Positions 1 through 5,322 of a stretch of 8,658 bases of DNA are shown here, piece after piece; positions within the stretch are counted from its first letter, which is position 1, and each line of letters starts with the position of its first letter. Origin of the DNA: Nitrososphaerales archaeon TH1920 (GTDB lineage: Archaea > Thermoproteota > Nitrososphaeria > Nitrososphaerales > Nitrososphaeraceae); NCBI GenBank assembly GCA_014523495.1, contig JAATVM010000163.1, positions 1 to 8,658 on the forward strand, written 5' to 3'. The notes beneath the pieces are model-generated. The model had not been told where the DNA came from and ran no database searches. It saw nothing but the letters and a program-made list of their open reading frames with translations. The translations under genes were made by a program, and so were the position numbers.

Positions 1-54
1 ATAATGTAGTCAAGTTCTAATGTAAGTTAATATTAAGAACAATCGAATTACAAA

Positions 55-73
55 ACAAATATGAAATATTTGT
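55..73 (-). terminator. hairpin downstream of zinc-finger gene
   Basis: A perfect 8-base inverted repeat (ACAAATAT, 3-base loop GAA, ATATTTGT) lies 34 bases past the stop codon of the minus-strand zinc-finger gene. Read on the minus strand it is followed by a short T run. The A/T-only stem is weak, so it may be a terminator or mRNA 3' end structure, or chance in A/T-rich DNA. Nothing else is recognisable in bases 1-106. Confidence 0.3.
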
Positions 74-106
74 GGAATTATTTAGTGTCGAAGTTTGATT
101 TATAAT

Positions 107-241
107 CTATTTCCACTGTCTTCGATCGCCTTCTAATAACCCAGAATCACCATGTATTCTATCAATATGTTTGGATAACTCCTCGTTATTATTAAATTTC
201 GAAGCGCAATAGGGACATGATACTTGAGCACTATTTGACAT
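107..241 (-). CDS. C2H2 zinc-finger microprotein, 44 aa
   Basis: The ORF runs from an ATG at 241 to a TAG at 107-109. It encodes a 44-residue protein beginning MSNSAQVSCPYC. The single finger is C9-x2-C12-x12-H25-x4-H30 with the usual hydrophobic spacers F16 and L22, a textbook C2H2 pattern, followed by a short polar, charged tail ending RRQWK. Such one-finger microproteins are common in Thaumarchaeota; their targets are mostly unknown, and DNA, RNA or protein binding are all possible. No Shine-Dalgarno site is visible. An A/T box around 262-274 lies about 27 bases upstream of the ATG, consistent with a leaderless transcript. A second zinc-finger gene lies just upstream on the same strand. 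The finger assignment is firm; the function is not known. Confidence 0.8.
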   Translation of the reverse strand: MSNSAQVSCPYCASKFNNNEELSKHIDRIHGDSGLLEGDRRQWK

Positions 242-261
242 TATTGTAATAACTGGATCCG

Positions 262-274
262 TTCAAATTAATTC
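262..274 (-). promoter_or_regulatory. putative TATA-like box for zinc-finger gene 107-241
   Basis: The minus-strand sequence AATTAATTTGAAC is centred about 27 bases upstream of the ATG at 241, the spacing expected for a leaderless archaeal promoter. The match to the consensus is modest. Confidence 0.3.
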
Positions 275-346
275 TTTTGTTTATCAACTTTACATAATTT
301 GTTAAATAATGTAGGACATGCCCAATTATATTGATGTAAATTATCT

Positions 347-487
347 CTAATGTTTTTCGTAAAATGAAATCAAATGATCGTCGGTCTCTATTATCCATTC
401 TACTAAAGTATCATCTAACCTATGATATTTTAGATGTTCTCTTCGTTTTTCTCTTATTATATCTTCTTTACAGATTCCACATTTCAT
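347..487 (-). CDS. C2H2-type zinc-finger microprotein, 46 aa
   Basis: The ORF runs from an ATG at 487 to a TAG at 347-349 and encodes 46 residues beginning MKCGICKEDI. Visible ligands are C3-x2-C6-x11-H18-x3-H22, a C2H2-like finger starting directly at the N terminus. It is followed by an acidic, probably helical tail (LDDTLVEWIIETDD) ending SFYEKH. An A/T box lies 26-39 bases upstream of the ATG, giving a leader of only a few bases. A palindrome lies 46-61 bases upstream and could be an operator. Removing one A from the A5 run in the last codons would open a longer frame to 268, so the native protein may be about 72 residues. It probably binds nucleic acid or a partner protein; this is inferred from the finger only. 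Confidence 0.7.
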   Translation of the reverse strand: MKCGICKEDIIREKRREHLKYHRLDDTLVEWIIETDDHLISFYEKH

Positions 488-513
488 GAAAAGATTTGGC
501 AGTCGTAATGTCA

Positions 514-526
514 AAGTATAATTTTA
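514..526 (-). promoter_or_regulatory. putative TATA box for zinc-finger gene 347-487
   Basis: The minus-strand sequence TAAAATTATACTT is centred about 33 bases upstream of the ATG at 487, predicting a transcript start a few bases before the codon. It is A/T-rich in an A/T-rich region, so the call rests mainly on spacing. Confidence 0.4.
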
Positions 527-532
527 ACATAT

Positions 533-554
533 ATATCACTAGTGATATTTCACT
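533..554. promoter_or_regulatory. palindrome with alternating half-sites, possible operator
   Basis: ATATCACTAGTGATAT (533-548) is a perfect 16-base palindrome. The right half-site AGTGA is followed after four bases by another TCACT (550-554), giving three alternating half-sites TCACT/AGTGA/TCACT. The element lies just upstream of the A/T box of the zinc-finger gene 347-487, where an archaeal repressor or activator would bind. A dimeric winged-helix protein such as the one encoded at 699-965 would be a reasonable partner, but that link is inference. Confidence 0.4.
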
Positions 555-658
555 TGTGTATACATTATAGTATGCCTGTTATATGTTGACTAATTGCTCA
601 TAATATCAAAATTAGCTTTGTTTTTGCGTAAGTTTTAAAATATTAAATAACAGAATAT

Positions 659-686
659 AAAAAAATTAGATTAAAAAATAAAAAAG
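659..686 (-). terminator. T-tract terminator after winged-helix gene
   Basis: On the minus strand, beginning about 13 bases after the TAA at 699-701, there are three successive runs of six or seven T separated by a few bases. Archaeal RNA polymerase terminates on such T-rich tracts without needing a hairpin. The remaining intergenic DNA between this tract and 555 shows no ORF or RNA gene that I can support. Confidence 0.5.
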
Positions 687-698
687 TATTTTATTTTA

Positions 699-965
699 TT
701 ATATTCTTTGTTCCTTTATTGAAGTTTGTAGAAGCTCGCCAATTTCGTTGTGCATCTTTAAGAAGTTTAATCCTTTTTCAGTCGTTTTGTAGGTTTGTGA
801 GCCTTCTAAATATTCAAGTAAATTATTTTCAATAAGCACAGAGAGGTATTCTCTCAACTGAGCATAGCTAAGAAAAGCTTTGTACATTATTCTGGTCTTT
901 GTTGCGCCACCATTTGCAGCTTCTAGGATCATTGCTACTATTTCTGTTCTACTTCTGTATTTCAT
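699..965 (-). CDS. winged helix-turn-helix protein (HTH_45-like), 88 aa
   Basis: I start the protein at the ATG at 965 (MKYRSRTEI...), giving 88 residues, instead of an upstream TTG at 977. An A/T box is centred about 24 bases before this ATG, and family members typically begin with this M-K-Y-R-S-R type of N terminus. The fold can be read as helix 1 (RSRTEIVAMILEAA), helix 2 (TKTRIMYKAF), recognition helix (SYAQLREYLSVLIENNLL), wing (EYLEGSQTYKTTEKG) and a C-terminal helix. The order and the T-x-K-G wing match the HTH_45 winged-helix family, abundant in Thaumarchaeota as stand-alone DNA-binding proteins. It has no ligand domain, so it is probably a small dimeric transcription regulator; its targets cannot be read from sequence. 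Confidence 0.75.
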   Translation of the reverse strand: MKYRSRTEIVAMILEAANGGATKTRIMYKAFLSYAQLREYLSVLIENNLLEYLEGSQTYKTTEKGLNFLKMHNEIGELLQTSIKEQRI

Positions 966-982
966 ATAAAGATACAATAAAC

Positions 983-995
983 TTATTTATTTTAA
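983..995 (-). promoter_or_regulatory. TATA-like box for winged-helix gene
   Basis: The minus-strand sequence TTAAAATAAATAA is centred about 24 bases upstream of the ATG at 965. This spacing supports both the chosen start codon and a leaderless mRNA. Confidence 0.45.
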
Positions 996-1095
996 TGTAT
1001 TGGCACAATAATCTAGAACATAACTTCATTTATCAAGTATTTTAGTTTCTTATATTGTATGAATCTGAATAATCTGCAGTAATATTGTGGTTATG

Positions 1096-1108
1096 AAAAA
1101 ATAAAAAA
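1096..1108 (-). terminator. T-tract terminator after cdvA
   Basis: On the minus strand the tract TTTTTTATTTTTT begins about 33 bases after the cdvA stop codon and is a typical archaeal T-rich termination site. The rest of 996-1141 shows no gene. Confidence 0.5.
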
Positions 1109-1141
1109 TATTAATTATTCAGTTAAATCATTCTTCATCCA

Positions 1142-1936
1142 TTATGCCGTATCTTTTGTAAGCACTTCATTTAGCCAATTGCCTTCCGTTTCATCATTTT
1201 CTTGAGCATCACCAGACAATGCTGATTCCTGTTTTTCGTCGACGTTCTCAAAATTATCTGAATTAGATTCCATATCACTGATTTGGTTTATATCCTGTTG
1301 ACTTGAGTCGATGTTTTTGTCTTCTGATTCAATATTTGAGATAATATCTGAATTTGGTTCAGTAATTCTTGAGAGAAAGCTGTTTATCTCGTCTTTTTCT
1401 AATTTTATACGATCTAATAATTCGCCTGAATTTGTATTGATTTGTTGATATGTTTCTTCAATAATATCATTGCTCCTATACTGTAACTTTGCATCGAAAA
1501 TAATCGTTTTGATAGTTGTGCTTTGTAGATCCAATTCTTGTAATCTTGAATTTAATGAGTTTATGACATCTTGTTCGTTACTTTCCAAATCAAACAATCT
1601 CCTTTCATATATTAAATGCAAAACTTCAGCGTCGTCCTTCATTAGATCGTTTTCTGCTACCAAATTTTCAAGTGCTTTAACTCTCTTGAGTGTAAGATTT
1701 TTTTGTCTAAGTAATTTCTGTGCTTCCATTCGCCACCTTGGTATAAAGATCACATAGTCTCCTTGCACAAGCAACTGTTCATATGATAGCTGCTTTAACC
1801 CAATTGAACCACAATCCACACCGATCGACTCTATAGAACCATCGATATCAGTAATTAACCCGATTACCTTTCCTACATATGCACCGTACATATCTTTTAC
1901 CTGTTTTCCAACAAATTCGAGCTTTATGTCGCTCAT
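1142..1936 (-). CDS. cdvA: cell division protein CdvA
   Basis: CdvA is the archaeal division protein that forms filaments with DNA or membrane at mid-cell and recruits the ESCRT-III-like CdvB. I choose the ATG at 1936 (MSDIKLEFVG...), giving 264 residues; the 17 residues encoded further upstream are hydrophobic and precede the PRC-barrel start. Residues about 3-66 form a PRC-barrel-like domain (FVGKQVKDMYGAYVGKVIG). Residue 67 onward is a long charged coiled coil starting at the CdvA-like IPRWRMEAQKLL segment and running to about 190. Residues about 195-250 are a low-complexity Asp/Glu/Ser/Asn linker, and the extreme C terminus (NWLNEVLTKD) is a short amphipathic segment that could bind CdvB, as the C-terminal tail does in Sulfolobus. 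cdvB and cdvC are not adjacent, which fits the scattered cdv genes of Thaumarchaeota. It is divergent from the ThyX-like gene. Confidence 0.82.
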   Translation of the reverse strand: MSDIKLEFVGKQVKDMYGAYVGKVIGLITDIDGSIESIGVDCGSIGLKQLSYEQLLVQGDYVIFIPRWRMEAQKLLRQKNLTLKRVKALENLVAENDLMKDDAEVLHLIYERRLFDLESNEQDVINSLNSRLQELDLQSTTIKTIIFDAKLQYRSNDIIEETYQQINTNSGELLDRIKLEKDEINSFLSRITEPNSDIISNIESEDKNIDSSQQDINQISDMESNSDNFENVDEKQESALSGDAQENDETEGNWLNEVLTKDTA

Positions 1937-1955
1937 GAGATTGAATGGAAATAAG

Positions 1956-1964
1956 GATATAATG
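1956..1964 (-). promoter_or_regulatory. possible TATA box for cdvA
   Basis: The minus-strand sequence CATTATATC is centred about 24 bases upstream of the ATG at 1936, predicting a leaderless transcript and favouring this start over the longer ORF. A second A/T stretch at about 1974-1984 would give a leader of roughly 15 bases instead. Confidence 0.35.
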
Positions 1965-2050
1965 ATGGCATTGTTAAAAATAATCAATAATTTAGTAGAT
2001 GTTTTAATACTTGGTATAGAAAGCGGTCTGAAATTATCCTAAACTGAATA

Positions 2051-2062
2051 GATATGTATATG
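2051..2062 (+). promoter_or_regulatory. possible TATA box for ThyX-like gene
   Basis: GATATGTATATG is centred about 27 bases before the ATG at 2083, the spacing of a leaderless archaeal promoter. An alternative box, TTTTAATAC at 2002-2010, would give a leader of about 50 bases. Confidence 0.35.
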
Positions 2063-2082
2063 GATTATTTTGTAATAATAAT

Positions 2083-3732
2083 ATGAACTTCAACTCTGTT
2101 TATGATTTTTCAGATCGAGAAAAATCAATACTTGATCAACATTTTTCTAATACGGATAAGTATGTATTTGCAATTACCACTCCTCGACAGGTCGATAGAG
2201 GCGCACTGATGTCGAGATATTCTCGATCGGATAAAACAATGAGAAAGATTTTTTTAGATGAATTTGTTACAAATCCGAACAGAGGGAAGGAATTCTATAG
2301 TAAGATACTATCAGAATATGGTGATGATTCTGTTGCCGAGTTGGGAGAAGCCCAAATTGCGGTAGAGTGGATCTCCAATATTGCAGCTAAAAAAATTGAG
2401 GATCAAAGGATCGGATTATCTTATTTAGAAAAATCTTCGCGATATATTCCATTTGATCACAAAGTCAGTAACATGTATAAATATTATAGAGATGATAGAA
2501 TAATCAAATCAAAATACGCAGATCAATATATAGAATCTTGTGATCACGCGTTTGATGTTTATAGTAAAAGTATCAATTTAATGCAGAAATTTATATCCGA
2601 AATTGAACCAATCGATGGTTTTGTGTATTATGATTCAATTTCAAAATCAGAAAAACCGTTCCATAAACTTACAGACCGGCAGGATATAGAATCGGGAAAG
2701 AAAGTGTATAATAGTACAGTAAGATCTAAAACCCTCGATATATTACGTAATTTGCTACCTGCGGCCACTCTTACCAATTTGGGTATAACTGGAAATGGTC
2801 GAGCGTTTGAATACCTCTTAACAAGATTGTATTGCTCTGAATTAAATGAGCTTAAGGATTTGGCGCATTTAATGAATTCTGAACTCAATTGTGTTATACC
2901 ATCGTTTATTAAACGTGTAAATGAAAAACATGGAAAATCACTTCAGTCTTTTATGATAAATACCAATAAGGAGGTATCAAAATTGACAGATAAATATCTT
3001 AGAAATATTCAACCTGATTTTTCTCCTGTAGGAGTAAGGTTAATTGATTACACAGATAGTAAAGATGCAGAGGTGAAGATTGTTTCTGCAATATTATATG
3101 AAAATGCACATGGGCAGTCACTTCATGATATAATCAAATTGGTTGAATCATTTCCACAAGAAAGGAGAAATGAAATTATTTTGGCCTACACAAAATTTCG
3201 TGAAAATAGAAGGCATAGACCTGGTAGGGCATTTGAGATGGCTGAATATTTATTTGAGATGTTTACGAACTTTGGGATGTTCCGTGATTTGCATCGTCAT
3301 AGAATTCTTACTATCGAAAGGCAATTACTTTCAACTAAACATGGATATGACATTCCCAACGAAATAATTGATTCTGGTATTGACAAAGATTTCAGAGATT
3401 GTATGTATCTTTCTAATAATCTTTATCAAAATATTGCAAAGACGATGCCTATTGAAGCCCAATATGCTGTCAATTTTGCCTATAGATATCCGTATTTCAT
3501 AAAAATTAATTTAAGGGAACTTTACCATATAATCGAATTACGTACTTCTGCACAAGGCCATCCAGATTATCGTTATATATGTCAGCAAATTTATAAAAAA
3601 ATCAATGATATTCATCCAATACTTACGAAAGGAATGAAATTTGTAAATCTGAATGAATATAAGCTTGGGAGATTTGATACTGAAAAGAGAAAAGAAATGA
3701 AGAGAAGAGAATTAATACCACCTAGTAATTAA
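2083..3732 (+). CDS. tandem ThyX-like protein (FAD-dependent thymidylate synthase homologue), 549 aa
   Basis: ThyX methylates dUMP to dTMP using FAD and methylene-tetrahydrofolate; the family subunit is usually about 220-270 residues. This protein is twice that and reads as two ThyX-like modules. The N-terminal module (about 27-290) has YGDDSVAELGEAQ (79-91) in the place of the family GHxSxxEH region, then QRIGLSYLEKSSRY (108-121). That keeps S113-x2-E116-x-S118-x-R120-Y121 but has Gln-Arg-Ile where RHR is expected. It later has N238-x-R240 and LTR. The C-terminal module (about 300-520) has RHR (405-407) in RDLHRHRILTIERQ but lacks the following SxxExSxRY; it also has N476-x-R478 and ELRTSAQGH. 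Together the halves hold one complete signature. It could be an internally complemented ThyX or a paralogue with another role, so I give no gene symbol. The start ATG fits the family and the A/T box. Confidence 0.75.
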   Translation: MNFNSVYDFSDREKSILDQHFSNTDKYVFAITTPRQVDRGALMSRYSRSDKTMRKIFLDEFVTNPNRGKEFYSKILSEYGDDSVAELGEAQIAVEWISNIAAKKIEDQRIGLSYLEKSSRYIPFDHKVSNMYKYYRDDRIIKSKYADQYIESCDHAFDVYSKSINLMQKFISEIEPIDGFVYYDSISKSEKPFHKLTDRQDIESGKKVYNSTVRSKTLDILRNLLPAATLTNLGITGNGRAFEYLLTRLYCSELNELKDLAHLMNSELNCVIPSFIKRVNEKHGKSLQSFMINTNKEVSKLTDKYLRNIQPDFSPVGVRLIDYTDSKDAEVKIVSAILYENAHGQSLHDIIKLVESFPQERRNEIILAYTKFRENRRHRPGRAFEMAEYLFEMFTNFGMFRDLHRHRILTIERQLLSTKHGYDIPNEIIDSGIDKDFRDCMYLSNNLYQNIAKTMPIEAQYAVNFAYRYPYFIKINLRELYHIIELRTSAQGHPDYRYICQQIYKKINDIHPILTKGMKFVNLNEYKLGRFDTEKRKEMKRRELIPPSN

Positions 3733-3757
3733 TAATACGATCATAAGAATAATTATA

Positions 3758-4786
3758 CTAGAACCATTTTTCCAATGATTGATTTTTGTTCTTTTCTGAA
3801 TTTTGAAGCCTTAGTAAGGCTGAATTAACACGATCTGTTGAAAAGTTTTTTTCGTTGCATAAAAATTCAACTACCTTCTCATAATTAACGGAATCAAATT
3901 TAATATCTTCATTAGTAACGTTTGCAATTTTTGGTTTTAAGAATAGTTCTCTAATTTCCTCATATGGAACATTAGACAAGGGCTCTTGAAGTTGGTCGAT
4001 ATTTTCCAATTTTGAATACTTTTGAATTAATTTCAATGCAGTCTTTGGACCTACTCCAGGTATACCTCCAAAGTTATAGTCCGTTCCAATCAAGATTCCT
4101 ACATCAACCAATTGCTCATTTGTTAATTTAGTTTGGTGAAGTATATCTTCAAGATAAAATATTTCAAGAGGAACATCGATGTAGGCGTTTCTATTGGGAA
4201 CTTTCCTTTTGCCACTTACTGTAATATTTCTTACCAATCGTTTTGCGCCAAATAAAATAGAATCATAATCTTGACTCGCACAAATATGTACTAGATTGGA
4301 ATTAGTTAAATTTGCTGCAGTTGCTTCTCCTTCTGATGGGGCTTGTATAGTTGGTATTCCTAATAAAGAAAGCAATCTCTTTGATTCCCCTATCATTTGA
4401 TCAGTTAAGACTGATGTTGCTTGACTGTATTTTCTTGCTTCAGCTAATTTGCCTTGAAGAAGGGCATTTTCATATTTTTGGGTAGCTAGTTCCTTAATTT
4501 GATGTCTCCGGTGAATTTCATTTGTTTTTAAGGGACTAGATACTCCATCAAACACATAGACAAGTTTGATACCTTCGGCGAGTAAATTGATATTACGGTA
4601 GAATAATCCGCTTAAGTGACTAGTTACTTCTCCATTAGAATTAGTAAGAAGTTCCCCAGTAGATCCACGAATAGTAGCTAGAAATTGGTGAATAGTATTG
4701 AAAGCATCGACAGCAATTATTTTATTTGACAGGTCGCTTAACTTAATGTTTGTATAGGTCAGTATTGGTTTTAGATCTAAGCCCAT
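3758..4786 (-). CDS. fen: flap endonuclease FEN-1
   Basis: FEN-1 cuts 5' flaps during Okazaki fragment maturation and long-patch base-excision repair, working with PCNA. I choose the ATG at 4786, giving 342 residues beginning MGLDLKPI, instead of a GTG at 4804, because the Met-Gly N terminus is conserved in FEN-1 and Gly2 sits at the active site. Metal-binding acids are all present: D27 (AVDAFN), D80 (YVFDG), E152 and E154 (SEGEA), D173 and D175 (QDYD) and D226 (GTDYN). A helix-hairpin-helix (GIPGVGPKTALKLI, 231-244) binds duplex DNA. The last eight residues NQSLEKWF are a PCNA-interacting (PIP) box, with Asn in place of the usual first Gln. Length is normal for archaea. It converges on the ThyX-like gene with a 25-base gap and no obvious T-tract between them. 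Confidence 0.95.
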   Translation of the reverse strand: MGLDLKPILTYTNIKLSDLSNKIIAVDAFNTIHQFLATIRGSTGELLTNSNGEVTSHLSGLFYRNINLLAEGIKLVYVFDGVSSPLKTNEIHRRHQIKELATQKYENALLQGKLAEARKYSQATSVLTDQMIGESKRLLSLLGIPTIQAPSEGEATAANLTNSNLVHICASQDYDSILFGAKRLVRNITVSGKRKVPNRNAYIDVPLEIFYLEDILHQTKLTNEQLVDVGILIGTDYNFGGIPGVGPKTALKLIQKYSKLENIDQLQEPLSNVPYEEIRELFLKPKIANVTNEDIKFDSVNYEKVVEFLCNEKNFSTDRVNSALLRLQNSEKNKNQSLEKWF

Positions 4787-4814
4787 TGATTGAATTATAA
4801 TCACATGATCTTTC

Positions 4815-4828
4815 TTTTTATTTTTTTT
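4815..4828 (-). promoter_or_regulatory. A/T box upstream of fen
   Basis: On the minus strand an A-rich tract, AAAAAAAATAAAAA, is centred about 35 bases upstream of the fen ATG, predicting a short leader. The same T-rich tract on the plus strand lies about 27 bases before a 17-codon ORF at 4849, so the region could serve both directions. Confidence 0.35.
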
Positions 4829-4848
4829 CTATTTTTCATTATATTACC

Positions 4849-4902
4849 ATGCATCTAGATAAATTGGATAGTATTTGGAAAAAAGTAGATAAGGCAATTT
4901 GA
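4849..4902 (+). CDS. possible 17-codon leader ORF
   Basis: ATG at 4849 to TGA at 4900-4902 encodes MHLDKLDSIWKKVDKAI, a charged, potentially amphipathic helix. It ends 18 bases before the ATG of the membrane-protein gene on the same strand. A T-rich tract about 27 bases upstream could be its promoter. It may be a small protein translated ahead of the membrane gene, a leader peptide, or chance; there is no homology evidence. Confidence 0.25.
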   Translation: MHLDKLDSIWKKVDKAI

Positions 4903-4920
4903 TTATTGTATTGGTCAACC

Positions 4921-5202
4921 ATGAGTGTGCTTATGAATTTAAGTACCGTGATAAGTGTCTTGAATGTTGCAGTCTTATTGACATTGCTTGTGATTTATAT
5001 CAAGATATACATCAAGAGTAGAGCGGTATTTACTATCGGTCTTATGTTCTTTACAGTGATGTTAATGCTTCATAATTTAATAGCAGTTTATGCCTACTTA
5101 GCTATGGCTCCACTTTATCCCGATGATCTATTGCCATATTTTGTAGCTATACATATCGCGGAACTTGTTGGAATTGTGGCATTGTTAAGAATAACTCTTT
5201 GA
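4921..5202 (+). CDS. small three-helix membrane protein, 93 aa
   Basis: I start at the ATG at 4921 (MSVLMNLSTV...); an in-frame TTG at 4906 would add five residues. The protein is mostly hydrophobic with three likely membrane helices. Helix 1 (about 7-30) is followed by the short basic loop KIYIKSRAV; helix 2 (about 36-62) contains GLMFFTVMLMLHNL; helix 3 (about 71-90) contains AIHIAELVGIVALL. A short loop with Pro and acidic residues (APLYPDDLLPYF) joins helices 2 and 3. The layout, with G-L-x-F-F in helix 2 and E-L-V-G in helix 3, resembles small archaeal membrane proteins of the DUF7521 type, often found beside regulators; that link is a recollection of pattern, not a search result. The function is unknown. 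Confidence 0.65.
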   Translation: MSVLMNLSTVISVLNVAVLLTLLVIYIKIYIKSRAVFTIGLMFFTVMLMLHNLIAVYAYLAMAPLYPDDLLPYFVAIHIAELVGIVALLRITL

Positions 5203-5248
5203 ATAATCTTACGATACATCAGGATTTTTAATTAGTTGATAATAATAT

Positions 5249-5271
5249 ACAAGTTACAGGACAAGTTACAG
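5249..5271. repeat. 12-base tandem repeat (about 1.9 copies)
   Basis: ACAAGTTACAG occurs twice, at 5249-5259 and 5261-5271, separated by a single G, giving a perfect 12-base period. It is followed immediately by TTTTTT. It lies between the convergent membrane-protein and ferredoxin genes, so it is in the 3' region of both. Confidence 0.7.
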
Positions 5272-5303
5272 TTTTTTATTAAAATTAAAAATTTCTAAAA
5301 AAA
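5271..5303. terminator. bidirectional T-tract terminator region
   Basis: On the plus strand GTTTTTTATT (5271-5280) lies about 70 bases after the stop of the membrane-protein gene. On the minus strand a run of seven T (complement of 5297-5303) lies about 20 bases after the ferredoxin stop, followed by TTTTT. Convergent genes with T-rich tracts facing each way are a normal archaeal arrangement. Confidence 0.45.
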
Positions 5304-5322
5304 TGAATGTTGGGGTTTTGGT

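Noticed and set aside
14..40. Inverted repeat GTTCT...AGAAC near the left edge
   Set aside because: Only five base pairs with a long A/T-rich loop; expected by chance.
488..698. Possible small RNA or extra microprotein between the regulator and zinc-finger genes
   Set aside because: Only very short frames are present, such as MYTQVKYH and an 18-codon frame overlapping the zinc-finger start; no stable structured element was visible.
1470..1757. Plus-strand 95-codon ORF
   Set aside because: It lies antisense to the cdvA coiled coil, has low-complexity Ser/Leu/Cys-rich composition and no promoter; it is a shadow frame.
2628..2888. Minus-strand 86-codon ORF
   Set aside because: Antisense to the middle of the ThyX-like gene; no motif, and the sense frame is clearly coding.
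3143..3367. Plus-strand 74-codon ORF in another frame
   Set aside because: Fully inside the ThyX-like gene, where the main frame carries the conserved RHR region.
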